A stretch of 13,494 nt of DNA, taken from Limiplasma sp031556335. GTDB taxonomy: Bacteria; Bacillota; Clostridia; Christensenellales; Aristaeellaceae. The translations under genes and the position numbers were made by a program. Positions 1 to 6,930 of the stretch are shown piece by piece. The stretch's first letter is position 1; every line of letters begins with the position of its first letter. The notes under the pieces were generated by a model. It worked only from the letters and a program-made list of their open reading frames with translations. It was not told where the DNA came from and did no database searches. The stretch spans positions 1-13,494 of the forward strand of contig JAVBTE010000014.1 of assembly GCA_031556335.1 (NCBI GenBank), read 5' to 3'.

Positions 1-522
1 CATGGTAAGAGGAAAAGCCGGAAAACGCTTTGAGTTTGGACAGAAGCTGGCGTTAAGCGTGGTCAACGGATACACCTTCATAGAACGGCAGAGCTTCGAG
101 AGCTTCAACGAGGGAGTCAGCCTGATAGCCAGCGTAGAGCGTTACAAGCAAGCCCATGGCTGTCATCCCGAAGCGGTGCAGGCCGACCAGATTTACCGCA
201 ATCGCGAGAACCTTTCCTTCTGCAACGCGCACGGGATTCGGCTTTCTGGCCCTCGGCTGGGACGCCCGGGCAAGGAACACAGCGTGACCGGGCACTCGAA
301 TACCAGGATCGCTGTGAACGAAACATCATTAAAGGCGGCAACGGCATGGCAAACTGCCGGTTTGGCTTGGACTTAATCATGGCGATCCTTCCGCAGTCTG
401 CCTTGACAGAGGCGACTCTTCAAGTGCTGTGCATGAATGCCAGGATCCGCCTTCTTTGGCGTCTCTGGTCTTGCTGCCGCGCCTTTTTTACTCGCTTCGC
501 TGATTCTGTGGTTTTTCAGTAG
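1..522 (+). pseudogene. IS5-family transposase, 3' part, frameshifted
   Basis: The first ~90 readable codons resemble the C-terminal half of IS5-family DDE transposases. The stretch FGQKLALSVVNGYTFIER and the later motif QADQIYRNREN, which holds the second catalytic Asp, are followed by IRLSGPRLGRP. That frame ends at 376, but the family C-terminus continues in another frame from about 307: ERNIIKGGNGMANCRFGLDLIM, then a tail ending in a stop at 520-522. The family normally has RNxxEGKFGxxKRxYGL here, so the catalytic Glu is Lys and the conserved Lys is Asn. A small deletion or frameshift between about 280 and 307, plus loss of catalytic residues, makes this dead. The 5' part lies outside the window. 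Family placement is from remembered motif patterns; confidence is high for transposase and moderate for the exact subgroup. Confidence 0.8.
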
Positions 523-657
523 ACCCTATTTAGTCCAACGTATTCGCATAATTATCGTCGACATCATCCATCGGCCTATTTTGACCCTTTTCATCTTGTT
601 GCATGCCGCTTATTCCTGCCCTCCACCGCTTTATCAAAAAAGCACGGTTACTGCCAC
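523..657. other. Short gap between two IS remnants
   Basis: This stretch of 135 bases lies between the stop of the IS5-type pseudogene and the left inverted repeat of the IS3-type element. It probably contains the 3' untranslated end of the IS5-type element. I see no gene, no convincing inverted repeat and no promoter in it; the reading frames crossing it have no recognisable content. Confidence 0.5.
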
Positions 658-684
658 TGCTCCGTAACGGTCTTTGCGGACACG
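658..684 (+). repeat. Left terminal inverted repeat of IS3-type element
   Basis: These 27 bases begin TGCTCCGT and end GCGGACACG. They match the reverse complement of 1492-1518 at 18 of 27 positions, with the outer TGC, the CCGT block, CGG and the inner GCGGACA shared. They lie 40 bp upstream of the transposase start codon, a normal position for this family. Confidence 0.8.
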
Positions 685-724
685 CGGAATGGCTGGTAGA
701 ATAGAGCCAAAGGAGCATGTGGAG

Positions 725-1504
725 ATGAAAGAAAAGAAGCCTCGGCATGACACGGAGATAAAGAAGGAAATCGCACAGGTGTATCTGGAAGGACGGCGCG
801 GCGCACCGAGTCTGGCGGCGGAGCTAGGCGTGCATGTGAACACGATCTATAAATGGTCGGAGCAGCATCGAAGGGACTCTGAGAATGCATTTCCTGGCAG
901 TGGACACATGAAGTCAGATGAGGAAGAGCTAGCCAGAACGAAGCGGCGGGTACGCGAACTGGAGAACGAGGTAGAAATCCTAAAAAAGCAGCGACATACT
1001 TCGCAAAGAACAGCAGGTAAGGTATGGATTCATCCAAGATCACCGCTTCAAATATGCTGTTTCGAAGCTATGCCGGGTATTGCGAGTATCCAGAAGCGGT
1101 TATTACAAATGGGTATCGAACGGTTGTCCGTCCGAGACAAGGACGCTGTCACATTAGCCATCGACAGAGAGAAACCCAATCACGGACTCATTCACCACTC
1201 TGATCTTGGTTGCCAATATACAAGTAAAACGTACCATGCGCTGCTCGATGCGCATCAGATTGTCGGTAGCATGAGCCGCACCGGAGTCCCCTATGACAAC
1301 GCACCAATGGAAAGTTTCTTTCACACGCTCAAAACTGAGCATGTTTACAAGCAAAGCTTTCAGACCGTTGAACAGGCCATCGTCAGCCTCAGATACTGGA
1401 CTGATCTATATTACAACTGTCGCAGGTTGCATTCAGCTTTGGGTTATAAATCGCCGTTATTCTACGAAATCTCGCGATATCACCCGTTCTGCATGTCCGC
1501 CTGA
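725..1504 (+). pseudogene. IS3-family transposase, orfA/orfB with internal deletion
   Basis: Translation would start at ATG 725 after a GGAG ribosome binding site. Residues ~1-85 form the orfA part: a Tnp helix-turn-helix (SLAAELGVHVNTIYKWSEQ) and a coiled coil ending VEILKK. At 982-988 lies an A6G run, where IS3 elements usually make a programmed -1 shift. The frames fit an ancestral A7G: the orfA tail (AATYFAKNSR) and the orfB start (ILRKEQQVRYGFIQDHRFKYAVSKLCRVLRVS, split over 987-1157) are each displaced as expected if one A was lost. From about 1133 the original frame resumes as orfB C-terminus, with HHSDLGCQYTS (second Asp), DNAPMESFFHTLKTE (Glu) and RRLHSALGYKSP. The segment with the first catalytic Asp is missing, so the protein cannot be an active transposase. 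Confidence 0.85.
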
Positions 1505-1518
1505 CCCGGAACGGCGCA
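1492..1518 (-). repeat. Right terminal inverted repeat of IS3-type element
   Basis: This is the partner of 658-684. It overlaps the last codons and the stop of the transposase remnant and ends in CA at 1517-1518. Confidence 0.8.
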
Positions 1519-1530
1519 GGGAACAACAAT

Positions 1531-2271
1531 CTACATTGCCCCCCTCCCGGTCAGAACAGACCTTATCGTCAGCAGCACCAGCTTAATATCAATCCACAAA
1601 CTATGGTGATACACATACTGCATATCGAGCTCCATCCATTCCCGGAAACCAATATGATTCCTTCCCCGGGCCTGCCAATAGCACGTCAGTCCAGGTTTCA
1701 CCAGCAGCCGTTGCATCTCATATGCCCCATATCTTTCCACTTCTCGTGGAAGCGGCGGCCTGGGGCCCACAATGGACATGTCACCCTTGATGATATTAAT
1801 CATCTGTGGCAGTTCGTCGATACTCGTCCTGCGAATGAACTTCCCGAATTTTGTCACCCTAGGATCGTGTTTAATTTTGAACACGGGACCGTCCATTTCA
1901 TTTTTGGCTTCAATCTCTTTGAGCCTCGCTTCCGCGTCCACCACCATACTGCGAAACTTCAGAAAACGAAAAAACATCCCATTTTGCCCCACCCTATCCT
2001 GGACAAAAATCGGGCTTCCATGTGGGTCGTCTATATAGATGATCGCCGCCACAGCCAACAGCAGGGGAAACAGCACTACCAACCCAACGGCGGCAAGAGT
2101 GATATCTAGGCCCCGTTTTGCGAACAGGTACAGCCATGAATCCTGACAATCAGTTAGAATTTCTTCCCGAGGAAATCGACGAAGCAGTTGCGACCGTGCG
2201 AAAACGTACGCCTCCCCAACCTCACCGGAAGCCATTTGCTCATCATAGCTTGTGAATCTCTCTTCGGCCAT
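1531..2271 (-). CDS. Polyprenyl-phosphate sugar-1-phosphate transferase
   Basis: Members of this bacterial sugar transferase family (PF02397) move a sugar-1-phosphate from a UDP-sugar onto undecaprenyl phosphate, the first membrane step of capsule or exopolysaccharide synthesis. The 246-residue product is the short form, without the four N-terminal membrane helices of WbaP-like enzymes. After a polar N-terminus come one hydrophobic re-entrant helix (about 55-80), the motif KFRSM (105-109), the catalytic Asp-Glu pair (152-153) in SIDELPQ, and GPRPP (169-173). An upstream in-frame ATG exists at 2289, but GGAGGAAG lies between the two and is well placed for the ATG at 2271, so I chose that one. 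A 488-nt leader separates it from the phosphatase gene. The donor sugar cannot be told from sequence. An IS remnant begins 12 bp after the stop. Confidence 0.93.
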   Translation of the reverse strand: MAEERFTSYDEQMASGEVGEAYVFARSQLLRRFPREEILTDCQDSWLYLFAKRGLDITLAAVGLVVLFPLLLAVAAIIYIDDPHGSPIFVQDRVGQNGMFFRFLKFRSMVVDAEARLKEIEAKNEMDGPVFKIKHDPRVTKFGKFIRRTSIDELPQMINIIKGDMSIVGPRPPLPREVERYGAYEMQRLLVKPGLTCYWQARGRNHIGFREWMELDMQYVYHHSLWIDIKLVLLTIRSVLTGRGAM

Positions 2272-2759
2272 ATCTGTCACTTCCTCCATTCAGCGTTGTC
2301 TTGAATGTGTGTGATGTGTCAAGAGTAGTAATCGCAGCGTAAGAAGGCATTTTCTATCAGATTTGATACGCGATTTACTCAAGGCCGCTGAAACTTGCCT
2401 TTAGATATGGCTGACAACCATCGCGTCTGGGGCTTGATTCTTATAAAATGCGGATAATCTCATATTTATGAATGATCTGTTTTTTTATTTGGATCCTTAG
2501 CACTCCTGACTTTCGGTCCTGGGTGCCATATCCCTGGCCGGTTTTAGGTCAGGCCAGGCATTTTTTGTGCAACCCAGATAACTTTTCAGGATGATCAATC
2601 TTGCTTCTATTCGCTATTCCGAACTAAATGCTTCCCAAAGAGATGAGACTTCTCGAGGCATCGTTGTTTCTCTCGCAGAGTCGGGGAGTTGCTGCTGTAT
2701 ACTCACGTTAGTGAACCATCCAAGCTGATGTACCTCTTTTCGCCTCTACTGCCCCCTCC
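2272..2759 (-). promoter_or_regulatory. Long leader between cpsB and the sugar transferase
   Basis: These 488 bases are clearly lower in GC than the genes on either side and carry no convincing gene. A TTGACA sits shortly upstream of the transferase start but lacks a recognisable -10 box, so I do not call a promoter. The central part (2500-2577) can fold into several nested stems and is listed separately. Because LoaP heads the operon, this gap may be read through from upstream, but it is also long enough to hold an independent control element. Confidence 0.5.
2500..2577 (-). promoter_or_regulatory. Multi-stem structured element, unidentified
   Basis: In the minus-strand RNA, CTGGGT (2577-2572) can pair with ACCCAG (2524-2519), enclosing GCC/GGC and TGGCC/GGCCA stems around a 12-nt loop. 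A short GAC-CGAAA-GTC hairpin and an alternative GCAC/GTGC closing stem follow. On the plus strand the same core, CCTGGCC paired with GGCCAGG then CA and six T (2561-2566), resembles an intrinsic terminator, but no plus-strand gene leads into it. I compared it from memory with cyclic-di-GMP, SAM, THF, guanidine and cobalamin riboswitch cores and found no match. Confidence 0.4.
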
Positions 2760-3482
2760 CTACCCTCTCCCCCACAAAACTCCCGCACCCTCGCCCAGCA
2801 CCCTTCTCGCATACCCAGCCCCGCACTTCTCCTCCAACACGCGATATGCTTCCCCCATCCTCACAGGCCTGGAACTCGTGTTATGCGCGTCGGTCGCGAC
2901 AAAATCCACCATTTCCTCTTCCAGCAGACCCCGAACGAAGCGCGATTCCCAAAAGCCTTTTTTTTCAAGGACCGAGGAGCAGTTCACCTGGAAGCAGACT
3001 TGGTAGTCCTGTTTCAGCTCATGGGCGTTTTGAATACGGTGCGTGAGGCAATGGTAGCGCTCCACATGGGCCAAAACCGGCAATACCCCCGCGCGAAGCA
3101 GCGCTCTCACCGCTTCCCGCAGGTCCTCAAAGGGGATGTCCGGGGCAAACTCCACCAGCACATGCCTTGTTCCGGCCAGGGTGGGCAAGCGCCTCTCTTT
3201 CAGATAGCGTACGGTGTGGGGGGTAAAAAGGATTTCGCCACCAAGGTACACCGCGATGTCCAGCCGCTTTTGCTCGCAAAAGCTCCGGGCTTCTTTCAGG
3301 CGAAATAATAGCGTTTGCGGGTCAAAGGGCTTCACCCCTGGCGCGATATGGGGCGTGGCAATGATGGTTGAAATACCATCCTCATAGGCCTGCATCAGCA
3401 TCTGGCCCATGTCCAGCGCGTTCGCCGGCCCGTCGTCGATCCCGTACAGAAGATGCTGGTGAATATCAACAAAGCCGGTCAT
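2760..3482 (-). CDS. cpsB: CpsB/YwqE-type PHP protein-tyrosine phosphatase
   Basis: This is a manganese-dependent PHP-family phosphatase that removes phosphate from the tyrosine cluster of the partner BY-kinase CpsD, closing the cycle that controls polymer length. The 240-residue product has the family metal-binding motifs: DIHQH (6-10) followed by DDG (16-18), ATPH (42-45), GGE (81-83), LAHVERY (137-143) and ATDAH (196-200). Its length is normal for CpsB, CapC and YwqE. The reading frame extends further upstream, but that part overlaps cpsD out of frame; the true start is ATG 3482, which overlaps the cpsD stop as ATGA and implies translational coupling. The C-terminus is rich in Gly and Arg. 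No terminator is obvious directly after it. Confidence 0.93.
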   Translation of the reverse strand: MTGFVDIHQHLLYGIDDGPANALDMGQMLMQAYEDGISTIIATPHIAPGVKPFDPQTLLFRLKEARSFCEQKRLDIAVYLGGEILFTPHTVRYLKERRLPTLAGTRHVLVEFAPDIPFEDLREAVRALLRAGVLPVLAHVERYHCLTHRIQNAHELKQDYQVCFQVNCSSVLEKKGFWESRFVRGLLEEEMVDFVATDAHNTSSRPVRMGEAYRVLEEKCGAGYARRVLGEGAGVLWGRG

Positions 3483-4252
3483 TGTGCGTTTATTTTGGGC
3501 TCCTTGCTCGCTTTTTGCTTTTTCTGCTTTGGTTCCGCCTTCTCTTCTTTGGCGTATTGGTGATGATAATGATTGTAATATGACTTGTTGTAATAGTTCT
3601 TGCTGCTGAAGGAGTCCAGGGTCACGTTGTTCAAAACCGCTCCTAGCACCATGCACCCGGAGCGCGCGATCTGTTGCTTGGCCGCCAGCAGCTGCCTGCG
3701 GCTGATGCGGTTGTATTGCACGGCAAACAACGTGCCGTCGCAAGACTTTGCGATTTCCGCCGCGTCAATGATGATCCCTACGGGCGGGGCGTCCACCAGC
3801 ACAAAATCCACCCATTGGGTCAGCTTGTCCAATAGATGCGAAAAGCGGGGCGTGTTTAACAGCGGCAGGGAATTGCTCACCTCATGGCCTGCGGGTACCA
3901 CCAGCACGCCGGCGATGTTGGTGGTGTACACCACATCATTCAATTCGCAAAGGCCCGCCAGGTAGTGGGTCAGCCCGAAGGCGTCCCGGTCCGGGTACCG
4001 CAGGCCATAGCGGGCCTCCATCATGGACCGGCGCAGGTCCGCGTCCACCAGCGCCACACGCTTTCCAAGCTTGGAAAGGGTCCGCATCATGTTCATGGCC
4101 AAAAAGGATTTGCCCTCGGAGGCCTCGCAACTGGTGACCATGATCTTCTTTGTGGTATTGCCGAAGAAGGACAGGTTGGTACACAGCGTGTTCATTTCTT
4201 CTTCGCAGCCATATTCCAGTTTCGGAAAAGTGGTGATTTCAAGTTGCTTCAC
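3479..4252 (-). CDS. cpsD: CpsD-type bacterial tyrosine kinase (BY-kinase)
   Basis: This cytoplasmic ATP-dependent autokinase works with the Wzz-like adaptor encoded just upstream. The 257-residue product has a Walker A loop SCEASEGKS (41-49), Walker A' VALVDADLRR (66-75) and Walker B VLVDAPP (151-157). A C-terminal tyrosine cluster carries Tyr at about 220, 221, 225, 226, 229 and 233, the autophosphorylation sites in this family. After the cluster comes an unusual Lys/Glu-rich tail of ~24 residues. The Walker A has Ser where many relatives have Pro before EGKS. The start is a GTG overlapping the wzz stop as GTGA, and the stop overlaps cpsB as ATGA, so the three proteins are probably made in fixed ratio. 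Kinase and adaptor are on separate chains, as is typical of Firmicutes. Confidence 0.94.
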   Translation of the reverse strand: MKQLEITTFPKLEYGCEEEMNTLCTNLSFFGNTTKKIMVTSCEASEGKSFLAMNMMRTLSKLGKRVALVDADLRRSMMEARYGLRYPDRDAFGLTHYLAGLCELNDVVYTTNIAGVLVVPAGHEVSNSLPLLNTPRFSHLLDKLTQWVDFVLVDAPPVGIIIDAAEIAKSCDGTLFAVQYNRISRRQLLAAKQQIARSGCMVLGAVLNNVTLDSFSSKNYYNKSYYNHYHHQYAKEEKAEPKQKKQKASKEPKINAQ

Positions 4253-5040
4253 GCTTCCACCCCTTTCCGCTTTTTCACGCCATGAGGCTTTTCGGATTCC
4301 ATTTCGTGGATCACGGCCAGGGTTTCCATACCGGCGTATTTTCGCAGGTCCTCCGCAGTCTTGACTTTGTCATCCAAAACGAAACGGACGACGAAAAAAC
4401 CAGCGGACAACAGCAACCCCACCAAAAGCCCCAGCAGGATGTTCATCGTCTTGTTGGGGCTGATGGGCTCGGTGGGCTCCAGGGCCCTGGACAGGATGCT
4501 GGGGCTTTCCGTGGCCATCTTGTCTGAAATGTATTGCCTGGTCACCATGGCGTATTCGTTGGCGATCAGCGTGGCTTCGTAGGGGTTGGAATCGGTGACG
4601 GAGATGTTCAAGATCCTCGTATTGGTCGGGTTCTTGATGGAAAGCATCGCTTCCAGTTCCTTGTATGTATAATCCAGCTTCAAATTGGTCAGCACATTCT
4701 CATGCACTTCCCAGGTTTTGAATACCTCTTGATAGTCGCTCGTCAGAAAAGAGCCGATCTGCAAATCGGACAGGTTGATGGCCGAGTCTTTGGAGTTCAC
4801 CACATAAAGCTTTGCGGTGGCCTGGTACTCGGGGGTCACCAAAAAGAAAGTGTACAACGCCGCGATGGCGGCGCAAGCAATGGAAACGATCGCAATCTGT
4901 TTCCAATGGTCGATCAGCCAGTAGAGCAGTTCAATCAGATCGATCTCGTCCCCGCCGGTCGGTTCCGTCTCCATCACGGGCGCCATGTTCTCTTCCCGCG
5001 TTCGCTTCCACTCGTAGTCCTTGTTTTCTTCAGTCGTCAT
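4249..5040 (-). CDS. cpsC: Wzz/CpsC-type chain-length co-polymerase and kinase adaptor
   Basis: This membrane protein sets polysaccharide chain length and activates the CpsD kinase. The 263 residues show a charged cytoplasmic N-terminus, TM1 at about 47-68, an extracytoplasmic Wzz region, the proline-rich motif EPTEPISPNKT (188-198), and TM2 at about 199-222. A short basic cytoplasmic tail ending VKKRKGVEA is expected to contact the kinase. I chose ATG 5040 because GGAGG lies just upstream; the longer in-frame reading from 5142 enters a hairpin-rich spacer and looks non-coding. The gene ends in GTGA shared with cpsD. The 186-nt spacer upstream holds three hairpins that may modulate its expression. 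Confidence 0.93.
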   Translation of the reverse strand: MTTEENKDYEWKRTREENMAPVMETEPTGGDEIDLIELLYWLIDHWKQIAIVSIACAAIAALYTFFLVTPEYQATAKLYVVNSKDSAINLSDLQIGSFLTSDYQEVFKTWEVHENVLTNLKLDYTYKELEAMLSIKNPTNTRILNISVTDSNPYEATLIANEYAMVTRQYISDKMATESPSILSRALEPTEPISPNKTMNILLGLLVGLLLSAGFFVVRFVLDDKVKTAEDLRKYAGMETLAVIHEMESEKPHGVKKRKGVEA

Positions 5041-5083
5041 ATTGCCTCCGTCGATTGAGACGTACCAAAATCGATGCCGCGAC

Positions 5084-5115
5084 GCGGAACAGAGGGGCGT
5101 TCCCCTCTGTCCCGC
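5084..5115 (-). promoter_or_regulatory. Strong hairpin in the leader of cpsC
   Basis: In minus-strand RNA the arms pair over 14 bp (5111-5115 with 5084-5088 including one G-U, then ACAGAGGGG with CCCCTCTGT) around a 4-nt AACG loop. It starts about 44 nt 5' of the cpsC start codon. No U-run follows, so it looks like an mRNA stability or processing element, or a pause hairpin, rather than a terminator. Confidence 0.6.
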
Positions 5116-5140
5116 AATTGAGCATGCCCCCCGGAATGCC

Positions 5141-5165
5141 AAAAGACGCCCGATAGCCGGGGTCT
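5141..5165 (-). terminator. Weak terminator-like hairpin inside the operon
   Basis: In minus orientation AGAC-CCCG pairs with CGGG-GTCT (8 bp, one bulged C) around a 5-nt loop, and the stem runs into a short U stretch (UCUUUU). The U-tract is short, so termination would be partial. It lies between the small secreted protein gene and cpsC, where a LoaP-modified polymerase would need to read through. Confidence 0.4.
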
Positions 5166-5177
5166 CTTTGGCGGCTT

Positions 5178-5201
5178 CAGCCCATCCGGAGCCTTGGGCT
5201 G
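5178..5201 (-). promoter_or_regulatory. Third hairpin in the 5041-5226 spacer
   Basis: CAGCCC (5178-5183) and GGGCTG (5196-5201) form a perfect 6-bp stem with a 12-nt loop, 26 nt past the stop codon of the secreted protein gene. With the two hairpins downstream of it, most of this spacer can fold. Confidence 0.4.
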
Positions 5202-5226
5202 CCGGTGGCCTCCGCCTGAGAATCCC

Positions 5227-5787
5227 TTAGTTCAAAACCGCGATCATTCCGCTGCCGTTCACGATCGCTTTGATTTGCGCTTCCGTGAAATGCACCTTGA
5301 CTTGTCCATTTTCCACCGTCGCCGCCATGGGCGTCCAGATGACGTTGGACCCGTCAGAAATGCCCAGCATCGCTACGATCGTTTGTCCGGCCGCATAGGG
5401 TGTGGCGCAATCGAAGAGCACATCCACATCCCCCATACCTTCCACATAGTTTTGTACCAAAAGCCCGAACATCTCATTCAGTTTCAGGGTTTTGGGGTCA
5501 AAACCGGCGGGTAGCAACGATGCGAGGCCTTGTTGCGCCGCGGCGTCGAAATATTCAATCGCAGCCTTGCCGGTTCCCACAAATGCGGTGACCTTGGCAA
5601 GCTCCTTTTGGGCGTCTGCGGAGTTCGGGTCAGCGGTAATGCCAAACAGCCCTAACGGCGTTTGGTTCTCGCCCAGGACTGTGGTGGTGATCATGTTGCC
5701 CGTTCCCCGGCTTCCGGCGGCAAGCGCCGCGCCGCAGGAGAACAACATCACGCACACCATCGCCAGACATAGCAATTTTTTGTTCAT
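5227..5787 (-). CDS. Small secreted protein of unknown function in EPS operon
   Basis: The 186-residue product begins with a clear signal peptide: MNKK, a hydrophobic stretch to about residue 18, and a likely signal peptidase I site at ALA-AG. A Cys in LFSCG could instead be read as a poor lipobox, but Phe at the -2 position argues against lipidation. The mature part has no transmembrane segment and no catalytic motif I recognise. It ends in a region rich in short beta-like strands (GQTIVAMLGI, VIWTPMAATVENGQVKVHFT, GSGMIAVLN) that resembles C-terminal modules of small exported proteins next to clostridial EPS genes, from memory only. The start at 5787 is chosen for AAGGAG upstream; the alternative at 5814 has no good site and would spoil the signal peptide. 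Its place between the LCP and wzz genes suggests a role in polymer export or anchoring, but this is inference. Confidence 0.8.
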   Translation of the reverse strand: MNKKLLCLAMVCVMLFSCGAALAAGSRGTGNMITTTVLGENQTPLGLFGITADPNSADAQKELAKVTAFVGTGKAAIEYFDAAAQQGLASLLPAGFDPKTLKLNEMFGLLVQNYVEGMGDVDVLFDCATPYAAGQTIVAMLGISDGSNVIWTPMAATVENGQVKVHFTEAQIKAIVNGSGMIAVLN

Positions 5788-5879
5788 TCGAACCATCTCC
5801 TTTCCGCACAACATGGAGTCATGCTCATTGAGGGGTAAGGGTATCTATCGAAATGCCTCTCGGCAGTCCGGGCGTATCG

Positions 5880-6911
5880 TCATACCGGCTCATAAAACAG
5901 GGACATCACCAGGGATTCCAATTTTTCCTGGTCGATGTGGAACTCCACAAAGCCATTCGTTCCGTCCACATACTCCCCGGTGGGGTTCACAATTTCTTTG
6001 CGCAGATAGTCGCGGGTGCTCCACGCCTCGTTGATCATCCGGCCCCGCCGCATGTCCGTTTGCATATGGGGAGAAAGCAGATCAAACAAATCTCCGGCAA
6101 AGCTCATCCGCTCCCTGATCTTCCCGTCCAGCAGCTCGCCGAGCCGCTTTAGGTATTGCTTCTGACGCACCACCCGGGATTCGTTCGTGCCCACGCCGAT
6201 GTTCATGCGGTTTCGTACAAAGTACTCGGCCTGTTTGCCCATCAGGGTCAGGGTCGTTCCCTGGGTCATGGTCGGGTCCAGCGCGGTAAAGTCATCCTCC
6301 AGGGTCACCGTCACGCCGCCAAGGGCGTCGTTCAGCACCGGAATGCCGTCCAGATTCATGGCAACATAAAAATCGATCTTGGTTCCCAGCAGCAATTTGC
6401 TGACCGCGTCCACGGTGAACTGGCAACTCTGTTCCTTGCCGTCTCCAAAGCCGTGGGAAAGGCAAATCTGGTACTCCTTCGTGCCCGCCACATTGCCCAG
6501 CACGCCCAGAATGGTGATCTCCGCCATGGTATCGCGGTCGATCTGGAGGGGGGTAATGGTTTTTTGTTCCTCGTCAATCACCAGCAAAAGCAAAAAGTCG
6601 GACTGGCCTCCGTTCCGAAACCCTCCCGACACATGCTGTGTTTCCGAGGTATCAATGCCCATCATCAAAATGGTGGTGAGCCGTTCTTTCAGCCGATAGG
6701 CTTGCTCGTGATAGCGTACCACATTGCCCTCGGCCACCATCTGGCTCAACTCTCCCCGGCGCTCCACGTCTCTCCCGCCGGTTTCAAGCGTTCTGCCCGC
6801 GTAATAAATGCCCAAAACCAAAAGGAGCAGCGCCAGCACCACGCAAGCCACGCGAAAGCCCATCTGCTTCGGGCTGATATATGCCTCTCGTTTTTGGCGT
6901 TTTTCGTCCAT
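5880..6911 (-). CDS. LytR-CpsA-Psr (LCP) family wall-polymer ligase
   Basis: LCP enzymes transfer undecaprenyl-pyrophosphate-linked glycopolymers to peptidoglycan on the outer face of the membrane. The 343-residue product has a basic cytoplasmic N-terminus, one transmembrane helix at about 19-37, and then the extracellular LCP domain. Family landmarks are MMGIDTS (83-89), GGQSDFLLLLVID (101-113), the PLQIDRDTMAEI strand (121-132) with its conserved Arg, GGVTVTLEDDFT (198-209), and the late NESRVVRQKQYLKRL helix (243-257), whose Arg residues bind the pyrophosphate in known structures. The start is ATG 6911, 19 nt after the loaP stop, with AAGGA-type sites upstream; the longer reading overlaps loaP. 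It probably attaches the capsule or EPS made by this operon, although some LCP paralogs act on teichoic acids. Confidence 0.92.
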   Translation of the reverse strand: MDEKRQKREAYISPKQMGFRVACVVLALLLLVLGIYYAGRTLETGGRDVERRGELSQMVAEGNVVRYHEQAYRLKERLTTILMMGIDTSETQHVSGGFRNGGQSDFLLLLVIDEEQKTITPLQIDRDTMAEITILGVLGNVAGTKEYQICLSHGFGDGKEQSCQFTVDAVSKLLLGTKIDFYVAMNLDGIPVLNDALGGVTVTLEDDFTALDPTMTQGTTLTLMGKQAEYFVRNRMNIGVGTNESRVVRQKQYLKRLGELLDGKIRERMSFAGDLFDLLSPHMQTDMRRGRMINEAWSTRDYLRKEIVNPTGEYVDGTNGFVEFHIDQEKLESLVMSLFYEPV

Positions 6912-6930
6912 TCCTTGCGTTTCCTTCTCC

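Larger units (their letters stand above)
658..1518 (+). mobile_element. Internally deleted IS3-family insertion sequence
   Basis: An 861-bp element is bounded by imperfect 27-bp terminal inverted repeats that match at 18 of 27 positions and have the TG...CA ends usual for IS3-family elements. It contains a single decayed orfA/orfB transposase. Autonomous IS3 members are usually about 1.2-1.5 kb, so roughly 400 bp appear to be missing from the middle of orfB. The bases next to the ends (CAC on the left, GGG on the right) do not form a target duplication, which suggests later rearrangement or an old insertion. The right end lies 12 bp beyond the stop codon of the convergent sugar transferase gene. 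Confidence 0.8.

Noticed and set aside
437..667. 76-codon hydrophobic frame between the IS remnants
   Set aside because: It overlaps the out-of-frame C-terminus of the IS5-type transposase and the left IS3 repeat, with no ribosome site.
2285..2340. Promoter directly upstream of the sugar transferase (TTGACA present)
   Set aside because: No acceptable -10 box lies 16-18 bases downstream of it.
2500..2577. Known riboswitch (cyclic-di-GMP, THF, guanidine, SAM, cobalamin) or ribozyme
   Set aside because: Stems are present but the conserved core sequences of these classes, as I remember them, are not.
4700..5142. Longer N-terminus for the Wzz protein starting at 5142
   Set aside because: The extra 34 residues come from the hairpin-rich spacer and a good ribosome site precedes ATG 5040.
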